Origin: Paulinella micropora
Taxonomy: Eukaryota; Cercozoa; Imbricatea; Euglyphida
Reading direction: 5' to 3'
Assembly: GCA_009731375.1 (NCBI GenBank)
Contig: BJOX01000334.1
Coordinates: forward strand, 12,210 to 62,998
DNA: 50,789 nt
Positions 23,276 to 32,428 of the stretch are shown piece after piece. Positions within the stretch are counted from its first letter, which is position 1; each line of letters begins with the position of its first letter. The notes beneath the pieces are model-generated. The model made no database searches and was not told the origin of the DNA. It saw only the letters and a list, made by a program, of their open reading frames with translations. The position numbers and the translations under genes are program-made.

Positions 23276-23718
23276 GTACCCATCGAAGTGGAAACGGGTG
23301 ACACTTGACCGAACGGAACAGAGGCACGAAGCACTATAGCTTCCTCAGAAAGGACAGGGCTGACGGAAACGGAAGGGGCAGTAGAGCAGGAAGGGCTGAG
23401 CCCCACAGACTGAACAGGAAAATAAGAATGAACTGAGCTACAAGCTGACGAGTACTGGGAAAAAGTGGAACCGGTGGGACCGATCATAATTGCGAGTGGC
23501 ACCGAGGCCCGAGAAAAAGAAAGAGAGGAGTCGAAGTTAGACTGCAGGTTGCTGAAAGACGAAATGCCAGTCTTGGGAACCTTGGTCGCGTGCTTGCAAC
23601 CACCTGGATCCCACATTCTGCGAGCTGAGTCAGAAAGGGAAAAAGTAGTGGAAGAGGAAGTCACACCAAAGGAGACCTCCGGCTGATGTAAGCCGACCCT
23701 GAGAGCTACTTGCTCCAC
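22444..23718 (-). CDS. Probable true N-terminus of the RT protein, out of frame after a microsatellite
   Basis: An ATG at 23718, 28 nt after the Gag stop, opens a frame encoding MEQVALRVGLHQPEVSFG and a Ser/Pro/Val-rich region to about 23270. The microsatellite then turns it into poly-Leu/Ser while the RT lies in the +1 neighbouring frame. The position right after Gag and the non-repetitive sequence suggest that this is the start of ORF2 and that repeat-length change has thrown it out of frame with RT. Only about 23270-23718 is meaningful; the rest of this frame overlaps RT and is a shadow. Confidence 0.5.
22884..23268. repeat. (AGT)n/(GAA)n compound microsatellite inside ORF2
   Basis: Plus-strand AGTAGTAGA-type units (about 22925-23128) run into GAA units (about 23130-23260). 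On the coding strand these give Thr/Ser and Phe/Ser runs. The length is not a stable property and probably sets the ORF2 frame. Confidence 0.95.
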
Positions 23719-23745
23719 TGCAGAGCTTTCACTCCCAGGGCCCCC

Positions 23746-25389
23746 TCACTTATCTGCTTTGCGCTTGCCCCACTTGTCATTGCCACCGTCTGGGCAATCC
23801 ACTCGTTTGTGATTCTTGTTGTCAGGGCACACTGGACAATGGTGGAGGAAACGACAGTCTTCCTTGTAGCTGCAGTCCTTGCCGTCTGCCCAGCTGAAAC
23901 AGACTTTCCTGGACTTCTGGAACTGCTGCTTGGCTTGGTTACCCCCGCGGGTGTTGTTCTCTCTGCGCTGCTGCTTCGAAGTGCCTAGGCTGATCGATTG
24001 AGAAGGGGGGGGGAGAGGTTCAAGGATGGCCGTGGCTAGAACGAAGGGAAGGTTGCCCTTATGCCACTGACCCAAGGGGCGTCTGCCACGAGTAGCTTTG
24101 TCCCATCTCATAGCAGATTGCAACGTATTTTTCCTAACAATGAGCTCAAGGTACCGGTAATGGTCCCACATGTCCTCGGCGTGCTGAGCATGATGTTTTG
24201 AGTAGAGGACGATGAGTCTGCGGACCAAGTCCAAAAACTTTTCAACAGTAACAGTCTTGGGCTCGGATTCATGAGGCTCGCCGATCAGAGTCTTTTTCTT
24301 CGATGGCAAGAGCTCCTTGAGGTTAACGAACTCCTTTCCCAACTTGATCTTTTTGAGAATGTCAAAGTCCAAATCTTCTGAACCCGGCAGACTCTGAAAC
24401 TCTTGCGTCAATCTAGATTTCTCATCTCCGGACATAGAAGTCGAAAAACCTAACGCGGAGAGTAAGGAAGAGGGATCAATACCTTTGTCGTTTGCCGCCT
24501 CCTTGATCTTCCGCTCCAATTCCTCATTCGTCTCTTGAAGTTCGGATAAGACAGAAGCGTCAAAGTGGACCGTCTTGCCTTTGTTCCCGACTTTACGAGC
24601 AGAGGCAAGCTTAGCCCTGAGCTTCTCCTGCTTTTGCAGAGCAACATCTATCTCGTTTCGGATTGCTAACTCTTCGTTTACGTTCGTCTTCTGTTTCTTG
24701 TTTCGAGGCTGTCCCTCTTCCGGATCGGACAGAACTTCCTCTTCGTCATTTTGCTCTTCCTTCTCAATGATCTCAGACTGTACAATGAAGGCCCACTCAA
24801 CTCCATCGTTTACAATTTGAGAAGCCATTGCAGAAGAGAACGCCGCTTTACTGGAATTTGCCTTGATGTCTTTGACCTCCTCGAAGTAATCGTTGTACAA
24901 CTTTCGTAAGTTGGTGGCGTTGTATAGATTCTCGAGATGAGAGGCGATTGCTTTAGTTTTTTGCTTTTTTGCTTTCGCCTCATTGCTGCTACTCTTGTTC
25001 CTCAAAATGCCATTCACATCACGAATTGACTTAATAAAATCGTTACGTGAGACATTGACATTGAGAGGAATTTTTGAAAACGTGAGTTCAACAGCTTGAT
25101 CGGAATCAGAGGCCCAAATGACTTCCCCGGTTGCATTTAAGTACTTCCATTTCTTAGATTCATCTTCCAAACGAATCAAACCGCGAGGGACTTGGACAGA
25201 CCACTGATGACCCTCAGTGTTGAGACGAACTGTAGCTTGTGCATTCGTGAGACCCATTACCACCCCGGTAATTCGCACGGTTTCGGAATTTTTTCCAAAT
25301 CTTTGAAAAAGATCAGAGTCTTGGACATGATAGGCTGCAAGGACCGAGACAATGCAGTCAACCTTGAGCTTCTTTGTTACAGCAGGCAT
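23746..25389 (-). CDS. PAT-like element Gag with CCCH and zinc-knuckle motifs
   Basis: 547 residues from ATG 25389 (MPAVTKKLKVDCIVSVL); an in-frame ATG at 25455 lies inside repeat B and would add 22 residues. The middle has Lys/Glu-rich coiled-coil-like segments and a nuclear-signal-like QPRNKKQKTN. The C-terminus carries a CCCH finger (C-x8-C-x5-C-x3-H, 23842-23901), followed by a C-x2-C-x5-H-x4-C knuckle and a basic tail. Gag packages the element RNA; the fingers are the likely RNA contact. The frame is intact. The next ORF starts 28 nt downstream. Confidence 0.88.
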   Translation of the reverse strand: MPAVTKKLKVDCIVSVLAAYHVQDSDLFQRFGKNSETVRITGVVMGLTNAQATVRLNTEGHQWSVQVPRGLIRLEDESKKWKYLNATGEVIWASDSDQAVELTFSKIPLNVNVSRNDFIKSIRDVNGILRNKSSSNEAKAKKQKTKAIASHLENLYNATNLRKLYNDYFEEVKDIKANSSKAAFSSAMASQIVNDGVEWAFIVQSEIIEKEEQNDEEEVLSDPEEGQPRNKKQKTNVNEELAIRNEIDVALQKQEKLRAKLASARKVGNKGKTVHFDASVLSELQETNEELERKIKEAANDKGIDPSSLLSALGFSTSMSGDEKSRLTQEFQSLPGSEDLDFDILKKIKLGKEFVNLKELLPSKKKTLIGEPHESEPKTVTVEKFLDLVRRLIVLYSKHHAQHAEDMWDHYRYLELIVRKNTLQSAMRWDKATRGRRPLGQWHKGNLPFVLATAILEPLPPPSQSISLGTSKQQRRENNTRGGNQAKQQFQKSRKVCFSWADGKDCSYKEDCRFLHHCPVCPDNKNHKRVDCPDGGNDKWGKRKADK

Positions 25390-25400
25390 TAAAGAGCTTC

Positions 25401-25575
25401 TCTGACGATCTTCCCAACTTTCCAACCTAGGCCTACCAGACACCGGAGAAAACACGCGCCGGCTCCGCCGGCACGGCTACGCCGCGCCGGCCGGACTATT
25501 GTAAAAACGAAACAGCTCCTCGGAACTTTAACGGCGGTTAACTCCGGGCGAAGCCCGGAGCAAACCAGTAATTAA
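25401..25575. repeat. PAT-like element, terminal repeat B (5' end)
   Basis: 175-bp mate of 19024-19198. On the coding strand it is the 5' terminus and ends 12 bp before the Gag ATG. It ends in TTAA, shared with the start of repeat A, consistent with joining of the two ends in a circular intermediate. Confidence 0.95.
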
Positions 25576-25697
25576 TGTTGCATTAACACTAAAAATGAAA
25601 AAATAAATTCGTAAGCATCAAAGGATGCAGGTCCCTGCAGCGGTGTAGCAAGTCTGTTGAATAAATTCATCCTAAGTGTCTGTAAAAGCTAGAGGCA

Positions 25698-27944
25698 TTA
25701 AACCTCAAACTGCGGTAAAGCGTCCTTGAGCAACACCGTAAACTGTGCGACTAGTTCCAAGAAACGTGGCGTCGGTAGTGACTTCGTCAGCATGTCCGCC
25801 AGATTGTCCTTCGTCGAAACGTGTCGTACGATCACTTCGCCAGCCCGTACTCGTTCTACCACGTAATGGTGTTTGAGTGCTAAGTGGCGTGTGCGATCAG
25901 TGGCCATGCCGTTCGTTGCGTTCAGGACCGCCCCCCGGTTGTCGTTATTGATAGTTGATGGCGTCGGCAACGGAATTCCAACGTCCTTGGACATATGCAA
26001 TATCGCGATTGCTGTTAGGCTTGTCGTTGAGTTGGCGATCATTTCAGCATCCTGAGTCGATAGTGCGACTGTGGATTGGCGCTTCGAACTCCATGCGATG
26101 GGCCCAGTCGTCATGTGCAGTTGGCCGGTTCTTGATCGTCGCGTGTACTCACATGCGCCCAAGTTGGCATCGGAATACGATATAAGCTCGAAGCTGCGGG
26201 TCCGAAATGGGAAGAAAATCCCTCTAGGTGTTCGCAGAAATCTGAGGATGCGAGCTATTGCTGAGTACGCCACGTCAGGCTTCTTTGATGCGAGTACCGC
26301 CGCGTGGTTGACCGCGTAGGTGATGGCCGGTTGAGTCTGAGTCGCAGGCCAGAGAAGGGCGCCAAGCAAGCGAGGGAGCGAGAAACGCCGAAGCATAGCT
26401 TCTTTGCTGGCTGGGGGAGGGTCAGTCGTCGCTGTAGGGGTAGCGACTGGCTTGGCTTCTTGGAAGTTGAAATCCCTAAGCATGCCCTTAATGTATTCAT
26501 GCTGATGTATGACTATGCCCTCTGAAGTCCTAACAAACTGCAAGCCACAAAATGTTTTGACTTGTCCTAGGTCCTTCACTCTAAATGAATGTTTCAGTTT
26601 GGTGAACAGGGCATTGTGCTCGTCTTTGGTATTATGAAACACGAGCAAGTCATCAGTGCGAAGGAGTAGATAGGGGGGTAGTTTCTGTCTGCCTGTGACT
26701 GAAGGTAGGAAGAAAATGCATGGGTCTAATGTTGACTGTTTATATCCTATACTTCTCACATTAGTAGACACATGGTCAAACCACCTTCGCCCTGCCTGGG
26801 GGGTTCCGTACAGTGCTTTCTTCAACAATAGAATCATTGAAGGGTCGCTTTTGTTTTCGTACCCCTTAGGCGGAAAGGCGAAGGCAATGTCCTTCATATC
26901 TGCATGGGAATAGGCTTGTGAAAAGTCGAGGTGAGAGATCATGAGGTCATTGAATGCAGCATAAGATACTAGTAGCAAAAGAAACATTGGTTGGGCGGTG
27001 GGGGAAGAGCATTCATATGGATTGTAATGAATGTATTCTTTCATCCTATTTCCTAAAGCTACTAGTCGCGATTTGTATTTCTCCTGACCTGTAGACTCAT
27101 CTGTCTTTATGGCATCAACAAATGTTGTATGGACAGGAGGTACATTCGCTGTTATTGCTGCGGCTCGAGGTACCCATTGCAGTGCTTTGCATTCGAACAA
27201 ACCTTGTAACTCGGCTAGTTGAGCAGCATGTACCTGAGGGTGTGACTTTATGGTTTTCTGTGGGATATGTAACACTCTTGTGAACAAACAATAGCTGTCC
27301 TGTCCTAAGGCCTCCTCTTCCTCCTCCTCAAACTCATGAGCAACAATAATGTGTGCGGTATGAGTGGGGTGGTTTGCTGGTGTTTGTTTCCTAAGCCTGG
27401 GCCCAGCAACTATGTTTGTTGAAGTTATTGCAGCACCATCCCATGTTTGTGGTATGCCCTTGTTACTACTCCATCTATCTGGTAGAGGGAATTGTGGTGC
27501 AGATGAGGAGTGTTGGGCTGGGTTTGATGTTGCTCTGTTGTGTTGTGTCGTTTGCCGAGGTGCTGTGTTCGTCTTTTTCTCTTGTGCAACCGTTGTTGCT
27601 GGAGTGGGAGCAAATGCATTTGGTGGGGGATGGAGTGAGCCAAAATATGGGCTTGGTTGCACGTAAAGACTTGAAGTGGCCTCGGTGGTGTGTGGGGTTG
27701 TCGTGTCATCGTCCAGTGTGTCGAGTGTGTTTTGTGAGGAATGTGGCAGTTGGTTTGTTGGCCACCAGCCACTGGGTGTGTTGGAGCCCTGAAATTGTGG
27801 CAGTTGGTCCTCGTTTTTCCACTGGACTGACTGGGTAGATGGTATGCTAGTGGTAGGAGGCGAGGTGGAGGATGTTATGTTGTGCGACACTAGTAGTGGT
27901 TGCCAAGGTCGTGCAGGTATTTTGCATGTGTAGCCACGAGTCAT
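25698..27944 (-). mobile_element. Ty1/Copia retrotransposon copy 2, RT-RNase H half, 5' truncated
   Basis: An intact frame of about 748 codons begins at the border with virus-like DNA and ends at 25698. It starts with a Thr/Pro/Gln-rich linker, then the Copia RT core: ALQWVPRAAAIT, HLDFSQAYSHADMK (motif A), LYGTPQAGRRWFDH, LLRTDDLLVFH (motif C, T in place of V in YVDD), LGALLWPATQTQPAI, and RNase H with YSDANLGACEYTRRS, NDNRGAVLNAT and DNLADMLTKSLP. Gag, protease and integrase are absent. It belongs to a different lineage from copy 1 (low GC, intact frame). A 120-bp spacer separates it from the PAT-like element, which may have inserted into its 3' LTR. Confidence 0.93.
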
Positions 27945-28493
27945 TGTATCGAAACGAACATTAATACTGCTTTAATGTCTTTGAAAGCAAGCGATGGACA
28001 ATTATGGGTATTGTCTAATCCAATTCAATATTCAGACAGGAGAAAAAAAGAAGATATAAAGGAATGCTTAGGCTTAGATTTTATTAATAAGTTAAATCCA
28101 GTCTGCTATCGCATGATTGATGATAACAAGAAACAAAGAACGGGTTTGATAGGACAGGAATTAGAAGAAATACTAACAGAAATGAATATGCTAGATTTTG
28201 GCGGTTTTATAAAAGAAACAATTATGGTTCCGTGTCCAAAGCAAAGAAAAGAATGCGAATTGAAAGGTGTGAGTGTTAATCCAGAAGATGTTAAATGTGT
28301 TGATAGTGGCGATGTCGGTTATGGTATAGGTTATTCCGAGTTTATCGCCCCGTTAATTAAGGCCACACAGGAGTTATCGGAAAAGGTAGTTAATTTAGAA
28401 AAACAAAATAATAATCTCATGCTTATTATAGAAGATCTATCTAAGCAATTAGCAGAAATACGAGCAGTCGTTTTTTCAAATGTCAAACAATAA
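27945..28493 (+). pseudogene. Viral fibre C-terminal S74 chaperone domain, N-terminally truncated
   Basis: The reading frame is open from the Copia junction. The first ATG is at 27975, but coding-like sequence (ETNINTALM) precedes it, so the true N-terminus was removed at the junction. It matches the Peptidase_S74 (endosialidase-type intramolecular chaperone) pattern: KASDGQLW, YSDRRKKEDIKECLG, INKLNPVCYRM, TGLIGQELEEIL. In tail and fibre proteins this domain trimerises the fibre and then cuts itself off; the Ser of SDRR is the usual catalytic residue and is present. A coiled coil (LEKQNNNLMLIIEDL) closes the protein. It overlaps the next gene by 14 nt. Confidence 0.85.
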
Positions 28494-28831
28494 TACAACT
28501 AGACTTCACAGACCACCACCTATTATGGATATGGATGGCGAACTAACTCCCGAGTTAAAGTCTCGTGTTTTGGATATTGAACTAAAGACAGAAGAGAAAA
28601 AAATTGACAATGAAATTGAGAACGAATGGAATTGCTGTATGTCAAATAAGAAAACCGATAGCAGAATGATTAAATATTTATTTCAAATGGGTGTCATCAT
28701 TGCCATTATAACCCTTTGTATAGTTAGAAAAGAACTTGCCTTGTGAGGTTGCTAATACTTATGTCGGAATCCTAACATTACTTATAGGCATATGCCTTCC
28801 TTCACCAAGTTCTGGAGGTGGTAAGAAGTAA
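28480..28831 (+). pseudogene. Small two-helix membrane protein with a one-base frameshift
   Basis: The ATG at 28480 opens 88 codons with a hydrophobic helix (YLFQMGVIIAIITLCIV) and stops at TGA 28744-28746. One frame over, the sequence continues at once with a second hydrophobic helix (YVGILTLLIGICLPSP) and a GGGKK tail, ending near 28831. Together they read as a two-pass membrane protein of about 115 residues, a common size in small dsDNA viruses. The lesion is a missing base near 28735-28745. The function is unknown. Confidence 0.65.
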
Positions 28832-28832
28832 A

Positions 28833-29084
28833 TCACAAATTACCACATTCATATATATGTGTCATATACCATCTATTATCACCCGCGCACATTAAAGGCA
28901 GTGCCTCATCAACACTACGACACATATTATTTCCGTTATTTATGAAAACACACTTAAAACCAGATTCTACACCTTGCTTTATATAATAAGCACAACTCTC
29001 ATTCTGTTTTTCCGAGTATCGCGAGTAAAAGTCGCAGGCAGTCCGCGACATAGCGGAGCACACGAATAGCAACATTAACAACAT
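28833..29084 (-). CDS. Small secreted or membrane cysteine-rich protein, unknown function
   Basis: 83 residues from an ATG at 29084. The N-terminus MLLMLLFVCSAMSRTAC looks like a signal peptide. The rest has six further Cys (CAYY, FKCVF, NMCRS, LMCAG, YECG), consistent with disulphides. It converges with the membrane-protein gene at 28831 and follows the gene at 29313 by four bases, suggesting co-transcription. I do not recognise a family. Confidence 0.55.
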   Translation of the reverse strand: MLLMLLFVCSAMSRTACDFYSRYSEKQNESCAYYIKQGVESGFKCVFINNGNNMCRSVDEALPLMCAGDNRWYMTHIYECGNL

Positions 29085-29088
29085 ATAT

Positions 29089-29313
29089 TTAACTCCCGCT
29101 TTTTCCCTCTTCTTTAATTATATTATTATAAATTGCTTCTCGTTGCTTATCTGATAGCGGTAAGCGGTAAAAGATATTTTCAGGTTTTCTAAAAATATTG
29201 GGGTTTCTATTCACTAAGTTCTGAGTGATGCGGATTTGGTCAATTTCCTTTCCAAGTTTTTCCAACTCTTCAAGTTGTTGCTCGTCTTTGCTTTTTTCTT
29301 TTTTATTATCCAT
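29089..29313 (-). CDS. Small charged protein of unknown function
   Basis: 74 residues, ATG at 29313. Rich in Lys and Glu, with a predicted N-terminal coiled coil (QQLEELEKLGKEIDQI). It is divergent from the PLA2-domain gene across a 24-nt spacer that contains a TATATTATA motif. No family recognised. Confidence 0.55.
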   Translation of the reverse strand: MDNKKEKSKDEQQLEELEKLGKEIDQIRITQNLVNRNPNIFRKPENIFYRLPLSDKQREAIYNNIIKEEGKSGS

Positions 29314-29337
29314 GTTATATTATAGCGGATAAAAAAA
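29314..29337. promoter_or_regulatory. 24-nt bidirectional promoter-like spacer
   Basis: It separates the minus-strand ATG at 29313 from the plus-strand ATG at 29338. TATATTATA at 29315-29323 reads TATAATATA toward the minus gene. The same motif type and the same 24-nt spacing recur at 34437-34460. The promoter role is inferred. Confidence 0.5.
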
Positions 29338-31227
29338 ATGCCACACGAAAAACCATTTTTTACGTATTATAACGAAATTAGACGTGAAAATAAGTATTTG
29401 TTGGATGAAGCAGACGATTTTTGGATTGATCAAGTTAATGAAGGCATCAATAGTCAAGCCCGCGAGAGGCTTAGAGCGGATAGATTGTTGGATGCTTCAA
29501 CAAGAGGGGGGAATACTATGGAGGATTTAAAAGATAGGATTAGTGCGTTGGACAATAAGCAAAGTATTTATGCAAACATGAATTACGATGAACTGAAAGC
29601 GCACCTCCAAGATGACGGCGTTGATATGAAAGAATTTGAAAGAAAACATGGAACTGCCCCCATGAATGAACAAATGATTGAAATGCGAAAATTAGCAATG
29701 GCTACCGATAAATATGATATAATGCACATAGAAGACAATATCCAGCAAATGAAGCGTGATATAGCACAATTGGTAAAACAAGAATATAAAGAAGAAGACT
29801 TAAAACGATTAACCGATAAGGGTTTAACGTATATGAAAAACAAAGGCAAAGCGGACAAAACTCGCGTAATACGAAGAGAGGATAGAAAGCAAGCGGAGCA
29901 GGAATATAAGGAATGGAAAGAAAACCGAGAAGAGTGGGAGAGAAAACACCCAGATGATGCTTTAATAGAAGCACAGATAGGTGACGAACACAAGATGCTT
30001 GTGCCACGAATAAGTGATGACCCCCGAAGTGTAGAAAGATTTGTTAATGCTATTATTAGAAGTATTCAAGAGATAATTATGAGTCCCAGACTTAATAGAT
30101 TACTTAACGTTGCTACAGGTATTGGGCGATATGGTGTGAGAAGGCTAGCGTGGGGGCAGATATTGAGATTAGTTGCCAACAATCCACAACTACGTGCAAT
30201 GAATGTTGGATTACTTGGAAGAAGAAGAGCAGATGCTTTCAACGCCCTTTTGCTAGCACTAGCAAAAAATGAAGTGCCAGAGGGTTTGCATCCGCCTAAT
30301 CCTCGTTTGATCGCAGGCGGACAGCAAAGAATAGGTGATTATGTATTAAGTGAATATGCGCGCAGATTAGCCACTGGAGTAATGTCTTTAAATGCGTGGC
30401 AAGTTTTTAAAACAGGCGTAGAGACTATGACAGTTCTCGGTCTTGGAAAAGCAATTAGAGAGATATATAGAACATGGTCTGCTCAACCAGATGCTCTCAT
30501 TAAGTTGGAAGAAGAACGAATTCATACCGAGGGAAGTAATTATAATGGTGGGGGCACACGAGTGGAAAGCCGTCTTCAATTAGAAGATAGAACTCGTGGC
30601 AAATTTCCTTACATTCTACCAGCAGATGCTTTGGACTTAGTTGCTTTTGAACATGATTTATTGTATGCGTCAGGCGACAAGAATGTCCAAGACTTTGCCG
30701 ATAAACGATACCGTGAAAGAATTACCAATATGAGCGATTATCTAACGAGTAATGGATTGGCTACGGCCGAAGTTGCCAAGAGTATTTTTGACAATTACAA
30801 CTCAATGTTTTCAAAAGCAGACATATCTAGAATGGCCTTGGAAGCACAGGGGAGGGCACGTGGCGGAGTATCTTTTTGGGATGCAATGAAGTTTTGGAAA
30901 ACTATCAAAACCACTCCTCCAGATGCGAAGTATAATGGATTTATAGGCGATGTAGATAAAACATTGATGTCCATGATTGGTATCATGAAAAATGTGGGCA
31001 GTTTTGACAAGGATGCAACATTTAAAGTAAATAAAGTAGTAAATCCTGCTACATTTAATAAACAATATGCGGAACTCATTGATGGTTTTAATAAAATGGT
31101 TAAATCGCAAGAAATAGCCGATGGTGTGAAAGGATATTCTCTTATCGCACCAGCAAATGAAACTACAATTAATAATTTTATAGAAAAAATAAATAACAGA
31201 GCACAAAAGATATTCCACCAAGTATAG
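29338..31227 (+). CDS. Virion-type protein with phospholipase A2 domain
   Basis: 629 residues, ATG at 29338. The first 220 residues are charged and helical. Around residues 402-450 lies a parvovirus-VP1-like phospholipase A2 signature: a Ca-loop YNGGGT (402-407, family YxGPG) and the catalytic EHDLLY (His439, Asp440, family HDxxY). Viral PLA2 domains help particles leave the endosome. The family's second Gly-Pro is Gly-Gly here. The remainder is mostly helical. This is the longest intact gene of the virus-like block. A frame one base away after about 31197 continues in coding-like sequence, so the natural protein may have been longer and joined to the next gene. Confidence 0.8.
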   Translation: MPHEKPFFTYYNEIRRENKYLLDEADDFWIDQVNEGINSQARERLRADRLLDASTRGGNTMEDLKDRISALDNKQSIYANMNYDELKAHLQDDGVDMKEFERKHGTAPMNEQMIEMRKLAMATDKYDIMHIEDNIQQMKRDIAQLVKQEYKEEDLKRLTDKGLTYMKNKGKADKTRVIRREDRKQAEQEYKEWKENREEWERKHPDDALIEAQIGDEHKMLVPRISDDPRSVERFVNAIIRSIQEIIMSPRLNRLLNVATGIGRYGVRRLAWGQILRLVANNPQLRAMNVGLLGRRRADAFNALLLALAKNEVPEGLHPPNPRLIAGGQQRIGDYVLSEYARRLATGVMSLNAWQVFKTGVETMTVLGLGKAIREIYRTWSAQPDALIKLEEERIHTEGSNYNGGGTRVESRLQLEDRTRGKFPYILPADALDLVAFEHDLLYASGDKNVQDFADKRYRERITNMSDYLTSNGLATAEVAKSIFDNYNSMFSKADISRMALEAQGRARGGVSFWDAMKFWKTIKTTPPDAKYNGFIGDVDKTLMSMIGIMKNVGSFDKDATFKVNKVVNPATFNKQYAELIDGFNKMVKSQEIADGVKGYSLIAPANETTINNFIEKINNRAQKIFHQV

Positions 31228-32417
31228 AAAAAGATATAAATCTTAGTGTTGAAGTCCCGATCGCATACTCAGACAATATGGTAGTAGCAGATACTATTGG
31301 ACTGGGCAATAACTTGCTCATACTTGATGATAAAGGCGCCCAAACGAGGCACAAAAAAGAATTTGTTAAATCGTTGAGAGCGAAAACTGGAAAGAAAATT
31401 AAACTTTCCAATTACGACGATCCAAAAGTTGGATGGGAAGAGGCCATCAAACAAGCACTAAATCAAGGTGCTAGTATGTCAGACGTAGCAGATGCAGATG
31501 ATATTTTGGATAAGAGAATTTACGAAGAAATGCGGGGTAAATTAACTCTAGACCAAATGAAGCAATTAGAATATTTAGAATTGAAGGATGCGAGCGTGCC
31601 AAGAAAACAAATACCAATACCAACACCAGCACCGCAAACCATGCCACCGCAAACCATGCCACCGCAAACCACACTAGCACCACCAGTGCCATAAACAACA
31701 CCAGCGCCAGCACCACCAAATCCACAAACAGAGTATGAAACACGTGTTTACAAAAGTGGAGCAAAACAGGGACTCCCATTCTGGGAGGAAAAAATCAAAG
31801 ATGAAAAACTTAAAGAAATGATGAAAGAATACAAAGTTTCAGATAATCCAGATCCAGCAACAACGCCGAATCAAGTTATGGTTAATAGCATGAGAAGTAT
31901 TGACCAATTGGTTGATAAGATTATGGGAAAATCTCCCGCCGATGAAAGAGAAGATATGTTAGCACTTATTCGTTTTCTAATGCCAAGCGACCAAAATGGT
32001 GGAATTGGCACTTCGCAAACAAACCCACTTATTAAAGGCAACGAACTAAGACGCGATCGCATGCTAGACACCAAGAATGATTTTGAATCACTAGACAACA
32101 CACGTTATGGCAACACAAATAATCACTTTATGTTGAATAGATACAATAGAGCAGTGATCCAGACTAGAGTAAAAGAAAAAAGAGAGTTTCCAAAAATAAA
32201 ACGAAAACTGACTAGAAACTTCCCTGCTGAAATCCCGCGACAAGTTCAAACTCGCCCAGAAAGAAAGGATTTTAAACCGCTTGTCAATCCTCCAAGTAAT
32301 TATGCCTTTGGTAGTCCTTACTCTCCTTATTTCTATATTTATGCTTCACCACCCCAACCATTTGGTGCAGAATATGATAATTATAGATATAATCCAAACT
32401 ATTTTCAAAACCCATAA
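31228..32417 (+). pseudogene. Structural-type protein with Pro-rich linker, interrupted by a stop
   Basis: One frame is open from 31197 to TAA 31692-31694, and again in the same frame to TAA 32415-32417. The first ATG is 31278. Sequence before it (SIEKDINLSVEVPIAY) also looks coding and overlaps the end of the PLA2 gene, so this may be the C-terminal part of that protein after a frameshift near 31200. The stop sits within a Pro/Ala/Thr linker with PQTMP repeats. The second half is basic (KRKLTRNFPAEIPRQ) and ends Tyr/Pro/Asn-rich. I do not recognise a family; a role in the particle is inferred from position. Confidence 0.6.
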
Positions 32418-32428
32418 TATAGTGAGAC
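32406..32428 (+). promoter_or_regulatory. ATAATATA promoter-like motif upstream of the ATPase
   Basis: ATAATATA at 32414-32421 lies seven bases before the ATG at 32429. It matches motifs before 29338, 33372 and 34461 on the plus strand and before 29313, 34436, 36034 and 36289 on the minus strand. Confidence 0.45.

Larger units (their letters stand above)
18362..25575 (-). mobile_element. PAT/Ngaro-like tyrosine-recombinase retrotransposon, structurally complete
   Basis: Read on the minus strand the layout is repeat B (25575-25401), Gag, RT-RNase H, tyrosine recombinase, repeat A (19427-19195) directly joined to repeat B (19198-19024), a unique spacer (19023-18595), then repeat A (18594-18362). 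This B-ORFs-AB-A pattern is the split-direct-repeat architecture of PAT and Ngaro elements in the DIRS order. The 233-bp A copies differ at two positions I can see and the 175-bp B copies at one, so insertion was recent. The order Gag, RT-RH, YR on one strand matches the family. The element is 7,214 bp and has long open frames for all three proteins. Confidence 0.92.

Noticed and set aside
22793-23308. Arg/Ser-rich plus-strand frame resembling an SR protein
   Set aside because: It is the reverse reading of the AGT/GAA microsatellite.
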